Below, piece after piece: positions 1 to 8,435 of a DNA stretch of 49,469 nucleotides. The translations under genes were made by a program, and so were the position numbers. The stretch is from an uncultured Clostridium sp. (GTDB lineage: Bacteria > Bacillota > Clostridia > TANB77 > CAG-508): positions 1 through 49,469 of the forward strand of contig CANEHB010000012.1 of assembly GCA_947427205.1 (NCBI GenBank), written 5' to 3'. Every line of letters begins with the position of its first letter. Position 1 is the first letter of the stretch. The notes beneath the pieces were generated by a model. That model saw only the letters and a list, made by a program, of their open reading frames with translations. It was not told the origin of the DNA and made no database searches.

Positions 1-1655
1 TCCATTCCTGGTAACATTCCGTCATCTTCGTCATCTACATCTTCGAAATCATCTAACCCTGGTAACATTCCGTCATCTTCGTCATCTGCATCTTCGAAAT
101 CATCTAACCCTGGTAACATTCCATCATCTTCGTCATCTGCATCTTCGAAATCATCTAACCCTGGTAACATTCCGTCATCTTCGTCATCTGCATCTTCGAA
201 ATCATCTAACCCTGGTAACATTCCATCATCTTCGTTATCTGCATCTTCGAAATCATCTAATCCTGGTAATATTTCATCATCAAAATTATCCATTCCTGGT
301 AACATTACTTCTTCTTCAAAATCATTATTCATACCAGGTAATATTACTTCATCATTTTCTTCTACTTCTTCTAATTGTTTTTTTGGTCTTCCTCTTTTTC
401 CTTTTGGTTTAACTTGTGCATCAGCAGAAGGTTCCTTTCTTGGTCTTCCTCTACCTTTTTTCTTTTCTTCCATTGAAACAGCAATTTCTTCATTTTCTTC
501 TTTTGATACTCTCATTTTAGGTGTTGTATCCTTTCTATCTTCATTAGTAATATTAACACCTGCTACTATATCATCAAGAGATGATGATTTTGCTTTTTTC
601 AAAGAATCAGGTTGTTGTTTATTTACAATATTTTCTCTTCTTGCTTCTGATTTTGCTGTATTGCCTTGTGGTCTTACTGGTCTTGTAGATTCAATTTGTT
701 TTGGTTCTTCTACTCTTTTTACAACTTTTTTAATCTTAGAAGCATCTTTATTTTCAGATTTTATTTCTATATCATTTCCCATTGGTCTAACTGGTGCTGG
801 ACCTTTATTCTTAGAAGTTCTTACTGAAGCTGGTATAACAATTGGTCCAGACATCTTTGCTTGATTCATTTTGTTTTCTATAATATCTATTTTTATTCCT
901 GTTTGCTTTTGAGCTTCTTTCGTTTTCATAGATTCTTTATTTACTCTTTGCATCATACCATTAACTGACATTATTTCTTGATATTTTGGACAATCTTCTT
1001 CTAATACAGCTTTTACATTTATTGGTAAACAATTAATTATTATTTTTAATTGTTCATCTGTGTATTGTGAAGCTATACTGTTAAAACTATCAGCAAATTT
1101 ATCAGTATTTTTTCCCAATTTTTTGAAATGAGTTAATATATTTTGAATCTCTAATTCACTTACTTCTTTTTCACTTTTATTACTATAATTAACATCATCA
1201 GCATCAATTTTATAATAGCTTTTAGCTTCTTTTTTTACTCTAGGTTTATTTATTAATCTGCACACTTGTTCCATACTTCTGTCATTACCTAAAAGTGCAT
1301 TATAAATTCCTATACCAAAAAGTTTAACTAAAAAAGAACTTCCTTTAGTATGTCTATCTGTACATATTAAAATTATGGAAGTTTCATTTCCATCAATATC
1401 TTGAGCTTCGTCGCTAATATTATCAAGTTTTTCAAAGATAAATTTATCTATTGCTTCATAATTATTATTTGAAAATGGTTCTAAATCTTCACTTATAACT
1501 ATCCTATCATAAGTTTTATCTTTTTGTATCTCTTTTAATATTGCGTTGAAGTAATAAACATTTTTATAAGAAAGAATTTCCTTATATTCCCTTTGATACT
1601 TTTTGATTATAGCATCTGAAATGCTTTCACTACTAACCGCAAATAAAACTTTCAT
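1..1655 (-). CDS. AT-hook and acidic 17-residue-repeat protein with receiver-like N-terminus (3' end outside window)
   Basis: An open frame of 551 codons runs from ATG at 1653-1655 off the left edge without a stop. A strong GGAGG site lies 8-9 nt upstream. Residues 1-150 (starting MKVLFAVSSES) alternate short beta strands and helices like a degenerate receiver domain; I see no Walker motif. Residues about 170-390 are helical, then Lys/Pro/Gln-rich linker. Two AT-hook cores follow, GRGRPRK near residue 400 and KRGRPKK near 422. From about residue 435 on, LPGxD units appear, five of them as near-identical 17-residue repeats (LPGLDDFEDADDEDDGM), strongly acidic. The gene starts 5 bases after the stop of the two-TM gene at 1660-2076, so they form one operon. 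The N-terminus recalls the atypical receiver of TadZ/CpaE-like proteins, but this is inference; I do not recognise the family and the role is unknown. Confidence 0.85.
   Translation of the reverse strand, partial: MKVLFAVSSESISDAIIKKYQREYKEILSYKNVYYFNAILKEIQKDKTYDRIVISEDLEPFSNNNYEAIDKFIFEKLDNISDEAQDIDGNETSIILICTDRHTKGSSFLVKLFGIGIYNALLGNDRSMEQVCRLINKPRVKKEAKSYYKIDADDVNYSNKSEKEVSELEIQNILTHFKKLGKNTDKFADSFNSIASQYTDEQLKIIINCLPINVKAVLEEDCPKYQEIMSVNGMMQRVNKESMKTKEAQKQTGIKIDIIENKMNQAKMSGPIVIPASVRTSKNKGPAPVRPMGNDIEIKSENKDASKIKKVVKRVEEPKQIESTRPVRPQGNTAKSEARRENIVNKQQPDSLKKAKSSSLDDIVAGVNITNEDRKDTTPKMRVSKEENEEIAVSMEEKKKGRGRPRKEPSADAQVKPKGKRGRPKKQLEEVEENDEVILPGMNNDFEEEVMLPGMDNFDDEILPGLDDFEDADNEDDGMLPGLDDFEDADDEDDGMLPGLDDFEDADDEDDGMLPGLDDFEDADDEDDGMLPGLDDFEDVDDEDDGMLPGM
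7..261. repeat. Five tandem 51-bp units inside the AT-hook protein gene
   Basis: Units start at 7, 58, 109, 160 and 211, each exactly 51 bp (17 codons), and differ at only a few positions (for example CCGTCATC against CCATCATC). Degenerate LPGMD-coding units continue on both sides (1-6 and 262-345). The high identity of the central units suggests recent expansion by slippage or unequal recombination, and the period keeps the reading frame. Confidence 0.95.
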
Positions 1656-1659
1656 TTGT

Positions 1660-2076
1660 TTAACCCCTCCAACCATTTACTACTATAGCAAAAATTAATG
1701 GTAGTACCTGGCATATTAATAAGATTGTTACGAATGTCATAATAAGTAAAAGTCCTCTATCCCTAACATCTAATTTTCTTATACCCAATACATATTGAAA
1801 TATAGATCCAATTGCTATACCTATAAAACAAAATGGTATACTATAAATTCTTACTATATTTAGTATATATGCTGCTACTCCATATGGAGTAGAACCATAT
1901 TTTTCAACATATTCAGCTAACTTATCTTTTGTTGATTCTTTTATTTTTACTAATTCTGTTGCTTGTTCTGAATTTAAAACTTCTTCTCCTGTAACAGCCA
2001 TTACACTCATAAAAGATCCAAGTATTATTACTAATGTTACAAACATTATTGCCATTATTGATACTTTTTTTATCAT
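1660..2076 (-). CDS. Two-TM exported protein, VirB2/TrbC-pilin-like topology
   Basis: This encodes 138 aa. Residues 1-27 form a signal peptide (MIKKVSIMAIMFVTLV...), with likely cleavage after SVMA. A charged stretch (about 30-62) follows, then two hydrophobic segments (about 63-92 and 103-132) joined by a short basic loop GIRKLDVRDRG. A signal sequence plus two TMs in about 110 mature residues is the layout of VirB2/TrbC major pilins, and it is the first gene of an operon with a large partner protein. The similarity is of topology only; I see no diagnostic motif. AAAGGAGG lies 13 nt before ATG, a slightly long spacing. It could instead be a small membrane scaffold for the AT-hook protein encoded next. 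Confidence 0.75.
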   Translation of the reverse strand: MIKKVSIMAIMFVTLVIILGSFMSVMAVTGEEVLNSEQATELVKIKESTKDKLAEYVEKYGSTPYGVAAYILNIVRIYSIPFCFIGIAIGSIFQYVLGIRKLDVRDRGLLLIMTFVTILLICQVLPLIFAIVVNGWRG

Positions 2077-2128
2077 AATTTATAAAAAACCTCCTTTAGG
2101 TAGTATTCTTTAATATTGTACATATAAT

Positions 2129-2157
2129 ATAATACAATATATTCCATAAAATATCAA
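2129..2157 (-). promoter_or_regulatory. Sigma-A-type promoter of the 1-2076 operon
   Basis: Read on the minus strand, TTGATA (2157-2152), a 17-bp spacer and TATTAT (2134-2129) lie about 50 bp upstream of the 2076 start. The spacing is ideal and both boxes are close to consensus. Confidence 0.65.
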
Positions 2158-2446
2158 CCTAAATTAGCAAATTTATCATTTTTTTTGTTATATTTTTTTA
2201 ATATTTCTCACAAAATATATCACAATAATTTTAATCTTAATATATTTTTTTGTCAAACTTAATTTTATATTTAAAATTAACTTATATCCCTTGTATTTCT
2301 AGGAATTTTAATCTTATTAAATAAAAAAAATTATTTTTATTTTTTTATTCTACAAAATTTTACATAAAAATTATTTTTATTATAATAAATATTTTAATTT
2401 CTATAATATCAAATTATTCTTTAAAACAAACGAGAGCATTCTGAAA

Positions 2447-2601
2447 ATTGTAAAAGACAAAATTGCTTACAAATATCCTCGTATTCGTTTTTCGTACATA
2501 ACTTATCTGTAGCTCACTATTTTTCACACAAATAAATTATGTACAATATTTGAGAAGGCTTTATATTATAAGAATTATGTGGCAAGTTCTTATAATATAA
2601 A
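2447..2601. repeat. Dispersed structured repeat, copy A
   Basis: This intergenic element is homologous along its length to 13987-14142. It opens with a small stem TTGTAA/TTACAA, continues with the shared blocks AAATATCCTCGT and CTTATCTGTA, and ends in a perfect 15-bp hairpin (TTTATATTATAAGAA at 2560-2574, partner at 2587-2601). It fills much of the 590-bp gap between 2076 and 2667. The rest of that gap is AT-rich DNA with the promoter at 2129 and the terminator at 2603. It could be a miniature element or a small RNA; the coding strand is undecided. Confidence 0.7.
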
Positions 2602-2602
2602 A

Positions 2603-2642
2603 TACCCCCGAATTGTTATTTTTATCTAACAATTCAAGGGTA
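2603..2642 (-). terminator. Terminator of the EamA transporter operon
   Basis: The arms TACCC..GAATTGTTA and TAACAATTC..GGGTA form a stem of about 14 pairs with an AT-rich loop just past the stop of the 2667-3578 gene. On the minus strand it is followed by TATTTTAT. Confidence 0.6.
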
Positions 2643-2666
2643 CTTTTATAATTAAATATTTTATTT

Positions 2667-3578
2667 TTATATAACCTCTGCAACGGCTAACACTAATATT
2701 CCAGCTATTACACTTATAATTGCTAAATATTGTTTTCTAGTCAATTTTTCTTTTAAAAATATTCTAGAAAGTATTACTGAAACTACACAAACTGATGAAA
2801 TCATTGGAGCCGCAATTATTGCATTTCCACTCATTGCATATACATATGTAAATTGCCCTATTGTTTCACATATAGCAGCAAGCATTTTATCTTTTTGATT
2901 GACTATATCTATCTTTTCTTTCCTTAAAATAATATATAACACAAGTATAATTGCTGAAATTGCAAATGTTAATTCATATGATGTATTTGCAACTAACTCA
3001 ATTGTATCTTCTGTGACCATTAATAATGGTGAAGTTTCTAATTCTAAAAAATATACATCTAAAAAACTTCCTAAAGCATCAAAAATTGCATACAGGAATG
3101 GCATTGTAAAAGCAATTATTGCCATCTTCTTACCCAATCTTTTTTTTCTTTCATTATCACTTCTCATCTCTAAAAAACCTATAATTAAAATACCTATAAC
3201 AATTAATATTATTCCAAGTATAGATAATTTACCAATTGCTTGACCTAAGATAACAAAACACAATATTGATGTAATAGCACCTGATGTATTTTCTATTGGA
3301 TCAGATATAGACTCTTCTATATATTTCATACCAAAAAAAGATAAGGCCATTGAAAAAATATAACAAAATGATACTGGTAAATATATAATTATATTTTTAA
3401 AATCATATTGTATATCTGTGGTTAATAATACATAAATTGCATGTATTCCCATAACTAATCCAACACATATACATGTTTTTAAATGACTATACTTTTCATT
3501 TTCTACTGCACTTTTTTTATAAAATAATTCTGCTAATCCCCATATTAATGTTGTAAGCAAAGCACATATAAACCACAT
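2667..3578 (-). CDS. EamA/DMT-family transporter
   Basis: This encodes 303 aa of very hydrophobic protein with about ten TM segments in two halves, the fold of drug/metabolite transporters. It begins MWFICALLTTLIWGLAE, and the second half contains the typical late pattern with SRIFLKEKLTRKQYLAI before the last helix. The start is 3 nt after the stop of the PLP enzyme gene (3582-4844), with GAGGAA overlapping that stop, so the two are co-translated. Pairing with a methionine-gamma-lyase-like enzyme suggests export or uptake of an amino acid or its product. The substrate cannot be told from sequence. Confidence 0.9.
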   Translation of the reverse strand: MWFICALLTTLIWGLAELFYKKSAVENEKYSHLKTCICVGLVMGIHAIYVLLTTDIQYDFKNIIIYLPVSFCYIFSMALSFFGMKYIEESISDPIENTSGAITSILCFVILGQAIGKLSILGIILIVIGILIIGFLEMRSDNERKKRLGKKMAIIAFTMPFLYAIFDALGSFLDVYFLELETSPLLMVTEDTIELVANTSYELTFAISAIILVLYIILRKEKIDIVNQKDKMLAAICETIGQFTYVYAMSGNAIIAAPMISSVCVVSVILSRIFLKEKLTRKQYLAIISVIAGILVLAVAEVI

Positions 3579-3581
3579 CTT

Positions 3582-4844
3582 CTATTCCTCATTTCTTAGC
3601 ATATTTTCTATCGCAATTAATATTCCTAATTTTCCATATTCATAAGTTAAACCACCTTGCATATATGCTGTGTATGGCTCACAAAGTGGTCCATCGCAAC
3701 TAAGTTCAATTGTTGCACCTGGTGTAAAACTTCCTCCAGCCATAATTTCCTTATGAGGGTAACCTGGCATTTCATCAGGCACTGGTTTTACATATGCCTC
3801 TATAGGAGAACCTTTTTGAACCCCTTGACAAAATTTAACTAATTTTTCTTCTGATTTTAATTCTATTGTTTGAATTATATCAGCTCTTTTTTCATCAAAT
3901 CTTGGACTTACTCCTTCAAATCCAAATTTTTCTAAGATTCTACTTGCAAAAGTCATTGTTTTTAAAACTGATTTTACAACTGATGGTGCCATAAAAATAC
4001 CTTTATAATATGAAAGCATTTGATTAAAGTTTGCACCTAAATCTTTCCCTATACAAGGTGCTGTAAGTCTTTCTGCTACTTGATATATTAAATCTTTTCT
4101 TCCTACTATATATCCACCACTTGTTGCTATTCCTGCTCCTAAATTTTTCATCAATGAACTTACAAAAATATCAGCTCCAACTTCTGTTGGTTCTTTATCT
4201 TCAACAAATTCTCCATAACAGTTATCTACCATTAATATTATTTTAGAATCCAGTCTCCTTATAAGTTTTATTACTTTTTCTATTTTATCTATATTTAAAC
4301 TTTTTCTTTGTGAATATCCTCTAGAACGTTGAATTTCAATTAGTTTAATACTACCTTTTTTTACTCTTTCTTCAATTTTTTCATAATCAAAATCATTGTT
4401 TACAAGTTCTATTTGTTCATATTTTATCCCATGTTTTATTAAAGAGTTTTCACTGTCTCCTGAAAGTCCTATAACACTTTTTAAAGTATCATAAGGTTCT
4501 CCCGAAATACTTATCATTGTATCACCATACTTTAATAATCCAAATAAAGTAAGAGTTAATGCATGTGTTCCAGACATTATTTGTGGTCTAACAATTGCAT
4601 CTTCTGCTTTAAAAATCTCAGCATATATTTTTTCTAATTTTTCTCTACCACCATCATAATATCCATATCCAGTTACTTCATTAAAATCTGTTGTTGATAC
4701 TTTATTATTTTGGAAAGCTTTTAAAACTCTACTGCTAGTTTTCATACAATTAATTTCATATTGATTAAAAATTGGTTCTAATTCTTTTTCAACTTCTTTT
4801 GCTATATCAAGTACTTTATCACTTATTCCAAATTCGTTACTCAT
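3582..4844 (-). CDS. Methionine gamma-lyase-family PLP enzyme ('aluminium resistance' family)
   Basis: This 420-aa fold-type I PLP enzyme belongs to the family often annotated as aluminium-resistance protein or methionine gamma-lyase-like (PF06838). The PLP lysine is probably Lys233 in SSLMKNLGAG, with the acidic cofactor contact at Asp207 in MVDNCYGEF. The N-terminal GYGYYDGGREKLE and the C-terminal PGYPHKEIMAGGSFTPG are family hallmarks. The length is normal for the family. AGGAGA lies 9 nt before ATG and overlaps the stop of the upstream cyclophilin gene, so the genes form one transcript with the EamA transporter downstream. Members of this family are commonly predicted C-S lyases; the true substrate is not established. 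Confidence 0.88.
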   Translation of the reverse strand: MSNEFGISDKVLDIAKEVEKELEPIFNQYEINCMKTSSRVLKAFQNNKVSTTDFNEVTGYGYYDGGREKLEKIYAEIFKAEDAIVRPQIMSGTHALTLTLFGLLKYGDTMISISGEPYDTLKSVIGLSGDSENSLIKHGIKYEQIELVNNDFDYEKIEERVKKGSIKLIEIQRSRGYSQRKSLNIDKIEKVIKLIRRLDSKIILMVDNCYGEFVEDKEPTEVGADIFVSSLMKNLGAGIATSGGYIVGRKDLIYQVAERLTAPCIGKDLGANFNQMLSYYKGIFMAPSVVKSVLKTMTFASRILEKFGFEGVSPRFDEKRADIIQTIELKSEEKLVKFCQGVQKGSPIEAYVKPVPDEMPGYPHKEIMAGGSFTPGATIELSCDGPLCEPYTAYMQGGLTYEYGKLGILIAIENMLRNEE

Positions 4845-4855
4845 TTTTATATCTC

Positions 4856-5650
4856 CTATTTCTTATAAGTTGTTACTTCAATACTTTCGATAATTACATC
4901 TTCTACTGGTTTGCTTTTTTCACCACTATCTGACATTGTTGTTTCTACTTGTGCTATTTTATCAACAACTTCTATACCTTCATAAACTTGACCAAATACT
5001 GTATATTCCATAAATAAACTTAAATATCCACCATATTTTCTATATTGCTCTATTAATTGTGTAGGAAATCCTTTAAAATATACTTCCATTTGGCTTGAAT
5101 AATGTGCTTGTGTAATAAAGAATTGACTTCCTATACTATTTGGTAACATAGACATTGCCATACATAATGAACCTCTATATGGTACTAATCTAGAATCTAC
5201 TTCTGTTCCAAATCCTTCTCCCCATATACTTTCTCCACCTGTTCCATTACCTTCTGGATCTCCACCTTGTATCATAAATTCATCAACTACCCTATGAAAA
5301 GTTAATCCGTTATAATATCCATTTTTAGCATGAGTTACAAAGTTTTCAACAGCTTTTGGAGCTATATCTTCAAAAAATTTAACTTTAACATCTCCAAAAT
5401 TTTTTATATGCAATATCGCTACCATCTCTCCTACTTCTGGCATTGACATTTGTTTTTCAGCACTTGCAACATAGTCTGCATTATCATATTTTGAGCTTTC
5501 TGAATTTACTTTTGAAGTATTTGATACACTATTTTGTTTTGAAGCATTTTTTGTAGATGTTGTATTTGCTTTGTTCTCGCTCTTTGAGCTACATCCTGTT
5601 AATGTAAACATTAATATTACTAAAATAATTAAACTACATACTTTTTTCAT
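4856..5650 (-). CDS. Lipoprotein peptidyl-prolyl cis-trans isomerase (cyclophilin type)
   Basis: This encodes 264 aa. A lipoprotein signal peptide ends in the lipobox LTGC (Cys20), followed by a Ser/Asn/Lys-rich tether. The cyclophilin domain spans about residues 78-258, with the catalytic-site segments LTFHRVV, FMIQGGDPEGNGTGG and GSQFFITQ. The protein should sit on the outer face of the membrane and fold exported proteins. AAGGAGG lies close before ATG. It is 16 nt downstream of a small lipoprotein gene and runs into the PLP enzyme gene, an odd partner for a foldase. The PLP-enzyme/transporter pair may simply share its promoter. Confidence 0.93.
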   Translation of the reverse strand: MKKVCSLIILVILMFTLTGCSSKSENKANTTSTKNASKQNSVSNTSKVNSESSKYDNADYVASAEKQMSMPEVGEMVAILHIKNFGDVKVKFFEDIAPKAVENFVTHAKNGYYNGLTFHRVVDEFMIQGGDPEGNGTGGESIWGEGFGTEVDSRLVPYRGSLCMAMSMLPNSIGSQFFITQAHYSSQMEVYFKGFPTQLIEQYRKYGGYLSLFMEYTVFGQVYEGIEVVDKIAQVETTMSDSGEKSKPVEDVIIESIEVTTYKK

Positions 5651-5666
5651 TATTTCCTCCTTAATT

Positions 5667-5888
5667 TTAAGCAGATTGTATTTCAGATTTTTCTTCTGTA
5701 TTAAATACTCTGTTTATTCTTTCTTTTATCCAATCAATTATGCTATCTACTTTTTCAGTAGTTTCTCCATCTACTGAAGCTGATACTGAATTGTCAGTAG
5801 TCTCTACTTTTAATGTACAACCAGTGAATAAGAAAATTGTTCCTAATAAAATTAAAAATAATACTACATATACTATTACTTTTTTCAT
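5667..5888 (-). CDS. Small putative lipoprotein
   Basis: This encodes 73 aa with a lipobox (LFTGC, Cys24) after a hydrophobic leader, then a short Thr/Ser-rich segment and a charged helix (about 46-68, DSIIDWIKERINRVFN). A GGGGGA site precedes ATG. It is the gene before the cyclophilin lipoprotein, 16 nt away, and follows trmL at 66 nt. I recognise no domain. It may be a membrane-anchored peptide partner of the foldase. Confidence 0.7.
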   Translation of the reverse strand: MKKVIVYVVLFLILLGTIFLFTGCTLKVETTDNSVSASVDGETTEKVDSIIDWIKERINRVFNTEEKSEIQSA

Positions 5889-5953
5889 ATTCTAATCCCC
5901 CAATATTTATTTACAATATAATATACTATAATTTTATAAAAATAAAGTTTTAT

Positions 5954-6451
5954 TTAATCAAAATAAGAACTTATTTCTTCTAAGTTTTCAAAATTTGCCT
6001 GCCTAAATATTTCATATGCTACAATAGCAACAGAATTAGATAGATTTAATGAGCGTAAAGTCTTTCTCATTGGTATTCTTATTGTTTTATCTAAATATTT
6101 CATTAAAATATCTTCTGGTAAACCTTTTGTTTCTTTTCCAAACAAAGCAAATACCTCATCCATTTCTGAATATTTAACATCTGAATAAACATGTTTTCCT
6201 TTTGTTGTTACAAAAAACATATTGTTTTCTTCTGGTTTATATTTTTCTAAAAATCTAAAAAAACTTGTATGTTCTTCTATATCTAATTTATCCCAATAAT
6301 CTAATCCTGCTCTTTTTACTTCTCTTTCAGAAATTGAAAATCCAAGTGGATAAACTAAATGTAGTTTTGCACCTATTGCAGCACATGTTCTTGCTATATT
6401 TCCTGTATTCTGAGGTATTTCTGGTTCTACTAAAACTATATTTAATTTCAT
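5954..6451 (-). CDS. trmL: tRNA (cytidine/uridine-2'-O-)-methyltransferase TrmL
   Basis: This 165-aa minimal SPOUT enzyme methylates the ribose of the wobble base 34 in certain leucine tRNAs, using S-adenosylmethionine. All three SpoU motifs are present: PEIPQNTGNIARTCAA near the N-terminus, FALFGKETKGLPE in the middle, and IPMRKTLRSLNLSNSVAI near the end, which form the trefoil knot. The length matches TrmL (about 155-165 aa) rather than larger SpoU proteins. The SD is weak (AGAAAG). It lies upstream of and in line with the lipoprotein gene at 5667 and could be co-transcribed with it. Confidence 0.93.
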   Translation of the reverse strand: MKLNIVLVEPEIPQNTGNIARTCAAIGAKLHLVYPLGFSISEREVKRAGLDYWDKLDIEEHTSFFRFLEKYKPEENNMFFVTTKGKHVYSDVKYSEMDEVFALFGKETKGLPEDILMKYLDKTIRIPMRKTLRSLNLSNSVAIVAYEIFRQANFENLEEISSYFD

Positions 6452-6802
6452 TTCTTTCTAAATATAATCAGTTAAATATTTTAAATTATAAAATTTCACA
6501 ATAATCTATTTATATAATATAAAAACTCTTCAACCGATTCCTTTCTATAATTTTCATATTTTTTATATTATAAGTTTTTAGTATCTGAATTATATCACAT
6601 CTTCTTTAAAATTAAAATCTATATTTTTTTATAAATGAATTTGTTGTATTTATTATTGAAAATACTAAATGTAATTTATCATAATTTTTATAAAAGATAA
6701 AAAAGATAAAACGAATTAAAAAATTTGAATAAAATGTTGAAAAAAAATTATATTATTGATAAGATATTTTATATTGTATTATTATAGGAGCGTGAAAATT
6801 TA
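6452..6802. other. Divergent intergenic region with a long imperfect hairpin
   Basis: This 351-bp AT-rich gap lies between divergent trmL and the 6803 gene. Arms TATAATATAAAAAC (around 6513) and TTTTTATATTATAAG (around 6562) can pair across about 40 nt. The only convincing signal besides this is the promoter at 6737-6765. I see no coding potential. Confidence 0.5.
6737..6765 (+). promoter_or_regulatory. Promoter with extended -10 for the 6803-7454 pair
   Basis: TTGAAA (6737-6742), a 17-bp spacer and TAAGAT (6760-6765) preceded by TGA give a near-consensus sigma-A promoter with an extended -10. It is followed about 40 bp later by the 6803 start. Confidence 0.7.
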
Positions 6803-7162
6803 ATGAGAGTCGTCTTTCCTTGTAAAGGGTCGTTAGTTTTATTAAAGCAAGATTTAGAAACTTTAAAAGCTTTTTATAACACCTCTCTTTTAACTTCAAA
6901 AATGGCTGAATATTATAAAACTTCTAATGCTATGGTTCAAGTAGGAAATTTTAATTATATTCCAGAAACAAGTGCATTAGTTTTATATAAAGCAAATCTT
7001 CTAACTATTGAGGAAATGCGTAAAATATTAGGAATCTTTAAAGAATCTAATTCTCAAAATGATGGAAATGTGGTTTCACAAAATAATGATAATTCTAATC
7101 CAATATCAGATGATGATTTATTATCAAACCCATTTTTCCAGACTTTAAAACCAATTAATTAG
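6803..7162 (+). CDS. Conserved-looking hypothetical protein
   Basis: This encodes 119 aa. Residues 1-85 look folded (MRVVFPCKGSLVLLKQD...) with mixed strands and helices; residues 85-119 are Asn/Ser-rich and likely disordered. There is no signal peptide, TM or motif I recognise. AGGAG is 12 nt before ATG; the closer GTG at 6793 is out of frame and runs into a stop. It is paired with the 7182 gene 19 nt downstream, under the promoter at 6737. Confidence 0.7.
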   Translation: MRVVFPCKGSLVLLKQDLETLKAFYNTSLLTSKMAEYYKTSNAMVQVGNFNYIPETSALVLYKANLLTIEEMRKILGIFKESNSQNDGNVVSQNNDNSNPISDDDLLSNPFFQTLKPIN

Positions 7163-7181
7163 TTGATAGTGTGAGGTACAA

Positions 7182-7454
7182 ATGAAAGATATTAGAATTT
7201 TTAATATAGATAAAGAACGTTTAGATATGGACTTAATTTTTTCTTTTACTTGTCAAGAAACGGGAAAAAATTATGTAGCTATAAATAATAATGATGATAT
7301 TTTTGAACAAAATAGTAGATATGCAAATCTAGATATTTTAGAAATAATAAAAGAAAAAGGTAATACAGTTTATGTTTCAGATATACCTGATGATGAATGG
7401 GACTTAGTAAAAAAAGCTCTTCAATTCAAAGTATTTGCAAAAATGAATAAATAA
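7182..7454 (+). CDS. Small cytosolic protein, DUF1292-like
   Basis: This encodes 90 aa. The opening beta pattern (DLIFSFTCQETGKNYVAINN) followed by an acidic middle recalls DUF1292/YrzB-type small proteins of Firmicutes. The assignment is by pattern only. GTGAGG lies 6 nt before ATG. It is the second gene of the pair and is followed by a strong terminator. Confidence 0.7.
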   Translation: MKDIRIFNIDKERLDMDLIFSFTCQETGKNYVAINNNDDIFEQNSRYANLDILEIIKEKGNTVYVSDIPDDEWDLVKKALQFKVFAKMNK

Positions 7455-7462
7455 TTTTTTTA

Positions 7463-7496
7463 ATGATTTCTACTTTTAAAGAAATCATTTTTTTTC
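7463..7496 (+). terminator. Rho-independent terminator after the 7182 gene
   Basis: A perfect 10-bp stem AATGATTTCT/AGAAATCATT with an 8-nt loop is followed by six T's. Confidence 0.9.
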
Positions 7497-7663
7497 GATT
7501 TTAATTTTTTTCGACTCTTGTTCAACTTTTATTTATATAAGTCCTTCATCTAAAAATTTACTATTAATATTTTTGCATTTTAATTCATTTTTATTATATC
7601 TTTTAGAAACTTATATCAACTAAAAAAATGTTTTAATCTGCTCATTACTGTATAAAAAACTTA

Positions 7664-8239
7664 TTATAATACTTCATTTTCTTTTAAAATTTCATAGACT
7701 CTATTAATAGGAAGACCTACAATTGCCATATAATTTCCATTTATTTTTTCTATATATTTACTAAAACAACTTTGAATTGCGTATGCTCCTGCCTTATCAT
7801 ATGGTCTTTCTTCATCAACATATTCGATTATTTCATCTTCTGTCATTTCTCCAACTGTTATAGTACTTATAGAAACTTCTTTATATTCTTTATACTCTCC
7901 TTGATCTTCAATTAAAATTGCTAAACTTGTATAAATTTCATGGTCATCTCCTTGAAGTTCTGTTAACATTCTTATAGCTTCCTCTCTGCTTTTTGGTTTT
8001 CCATATATTCTATTATTTTTCACAACAATAGTATCTGCACCTATAATCGCTCTATCTCCTTGAGTATTATTAAACACATCTAATGCTTTTCCAAAAGCTA
8101 ATTCTTTTGATTGTTCTTCTATATCAAGTCCATTTGCTATTTTTTCTTCATAATTACTTGGTAATACCTCAAAATCAATTTTTGCCAAATCTAATATTGC
8201 TGCTCTTCTTGGTGATTGTGATGCTAATATTACTTTCAT
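7664..8239 (-). CDS. maf: Maf family nucleoside-triphosphate pyrophosphatase
   Basis: This 191-aa protein starts at the ATG giving MKVILASQSPRR, which is the invariant Maf opening and has GGGG 7-8 nt upstream. An in-frame extension of 19 residues upstream has no such support. Further family segments are YEEK, AFGKALDV, IIGADTIV (catalytic Asp), KPKSREEAIRML, TSLAI, DKAGAYAIQ and GNYMAIVGLP. Maf proteins hydrolyse dTTP/UTP or modified nucleotides to monophosphates and are linked to septum arrest. It is a single gene here, convergent with the 6803-7454 pair. Confidence 0.95.
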   Translation of the reverse strand: MKVILASQSPRRAAILDLAKIDFEVLPSNYEEKIANGLDIEEQSKELAFGKALDVFNNTQGDRAIIGADTIVVKNNRIYGKPKSREEAIRMLTELQGDDHEIYTSLAILIEDQGEYKEYKEVSISTITVGEMTEDEIIEYVDEERPYDKAGAYAIQSCFSKYIEKINGNYMAIVGLPINRVYEILKENEVL

Positions 8240-8435
8240 ATTTAACGCCCCTTTTATATTTTTTATAATTATATATTTTAAAAAAATTAATGTCAATTCC
8301 TAAATATATTGAAAACAAATATTAAATTACTATGAAATTTAATATTTATTGTTTGATTATCTATTCCATCATCTATAAATATATTACTAATAAATTTCCC
8401 TTGAAAATTATTATCCAATATGTTAAAATTTGTAC

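Noticed and set aside
7..261. Short regular repeats that could be taken for a CRISPR array
   Set aside because: The units are contiguous without unique spacers, are multiples of three, and encode an in-frame acidic repeat.
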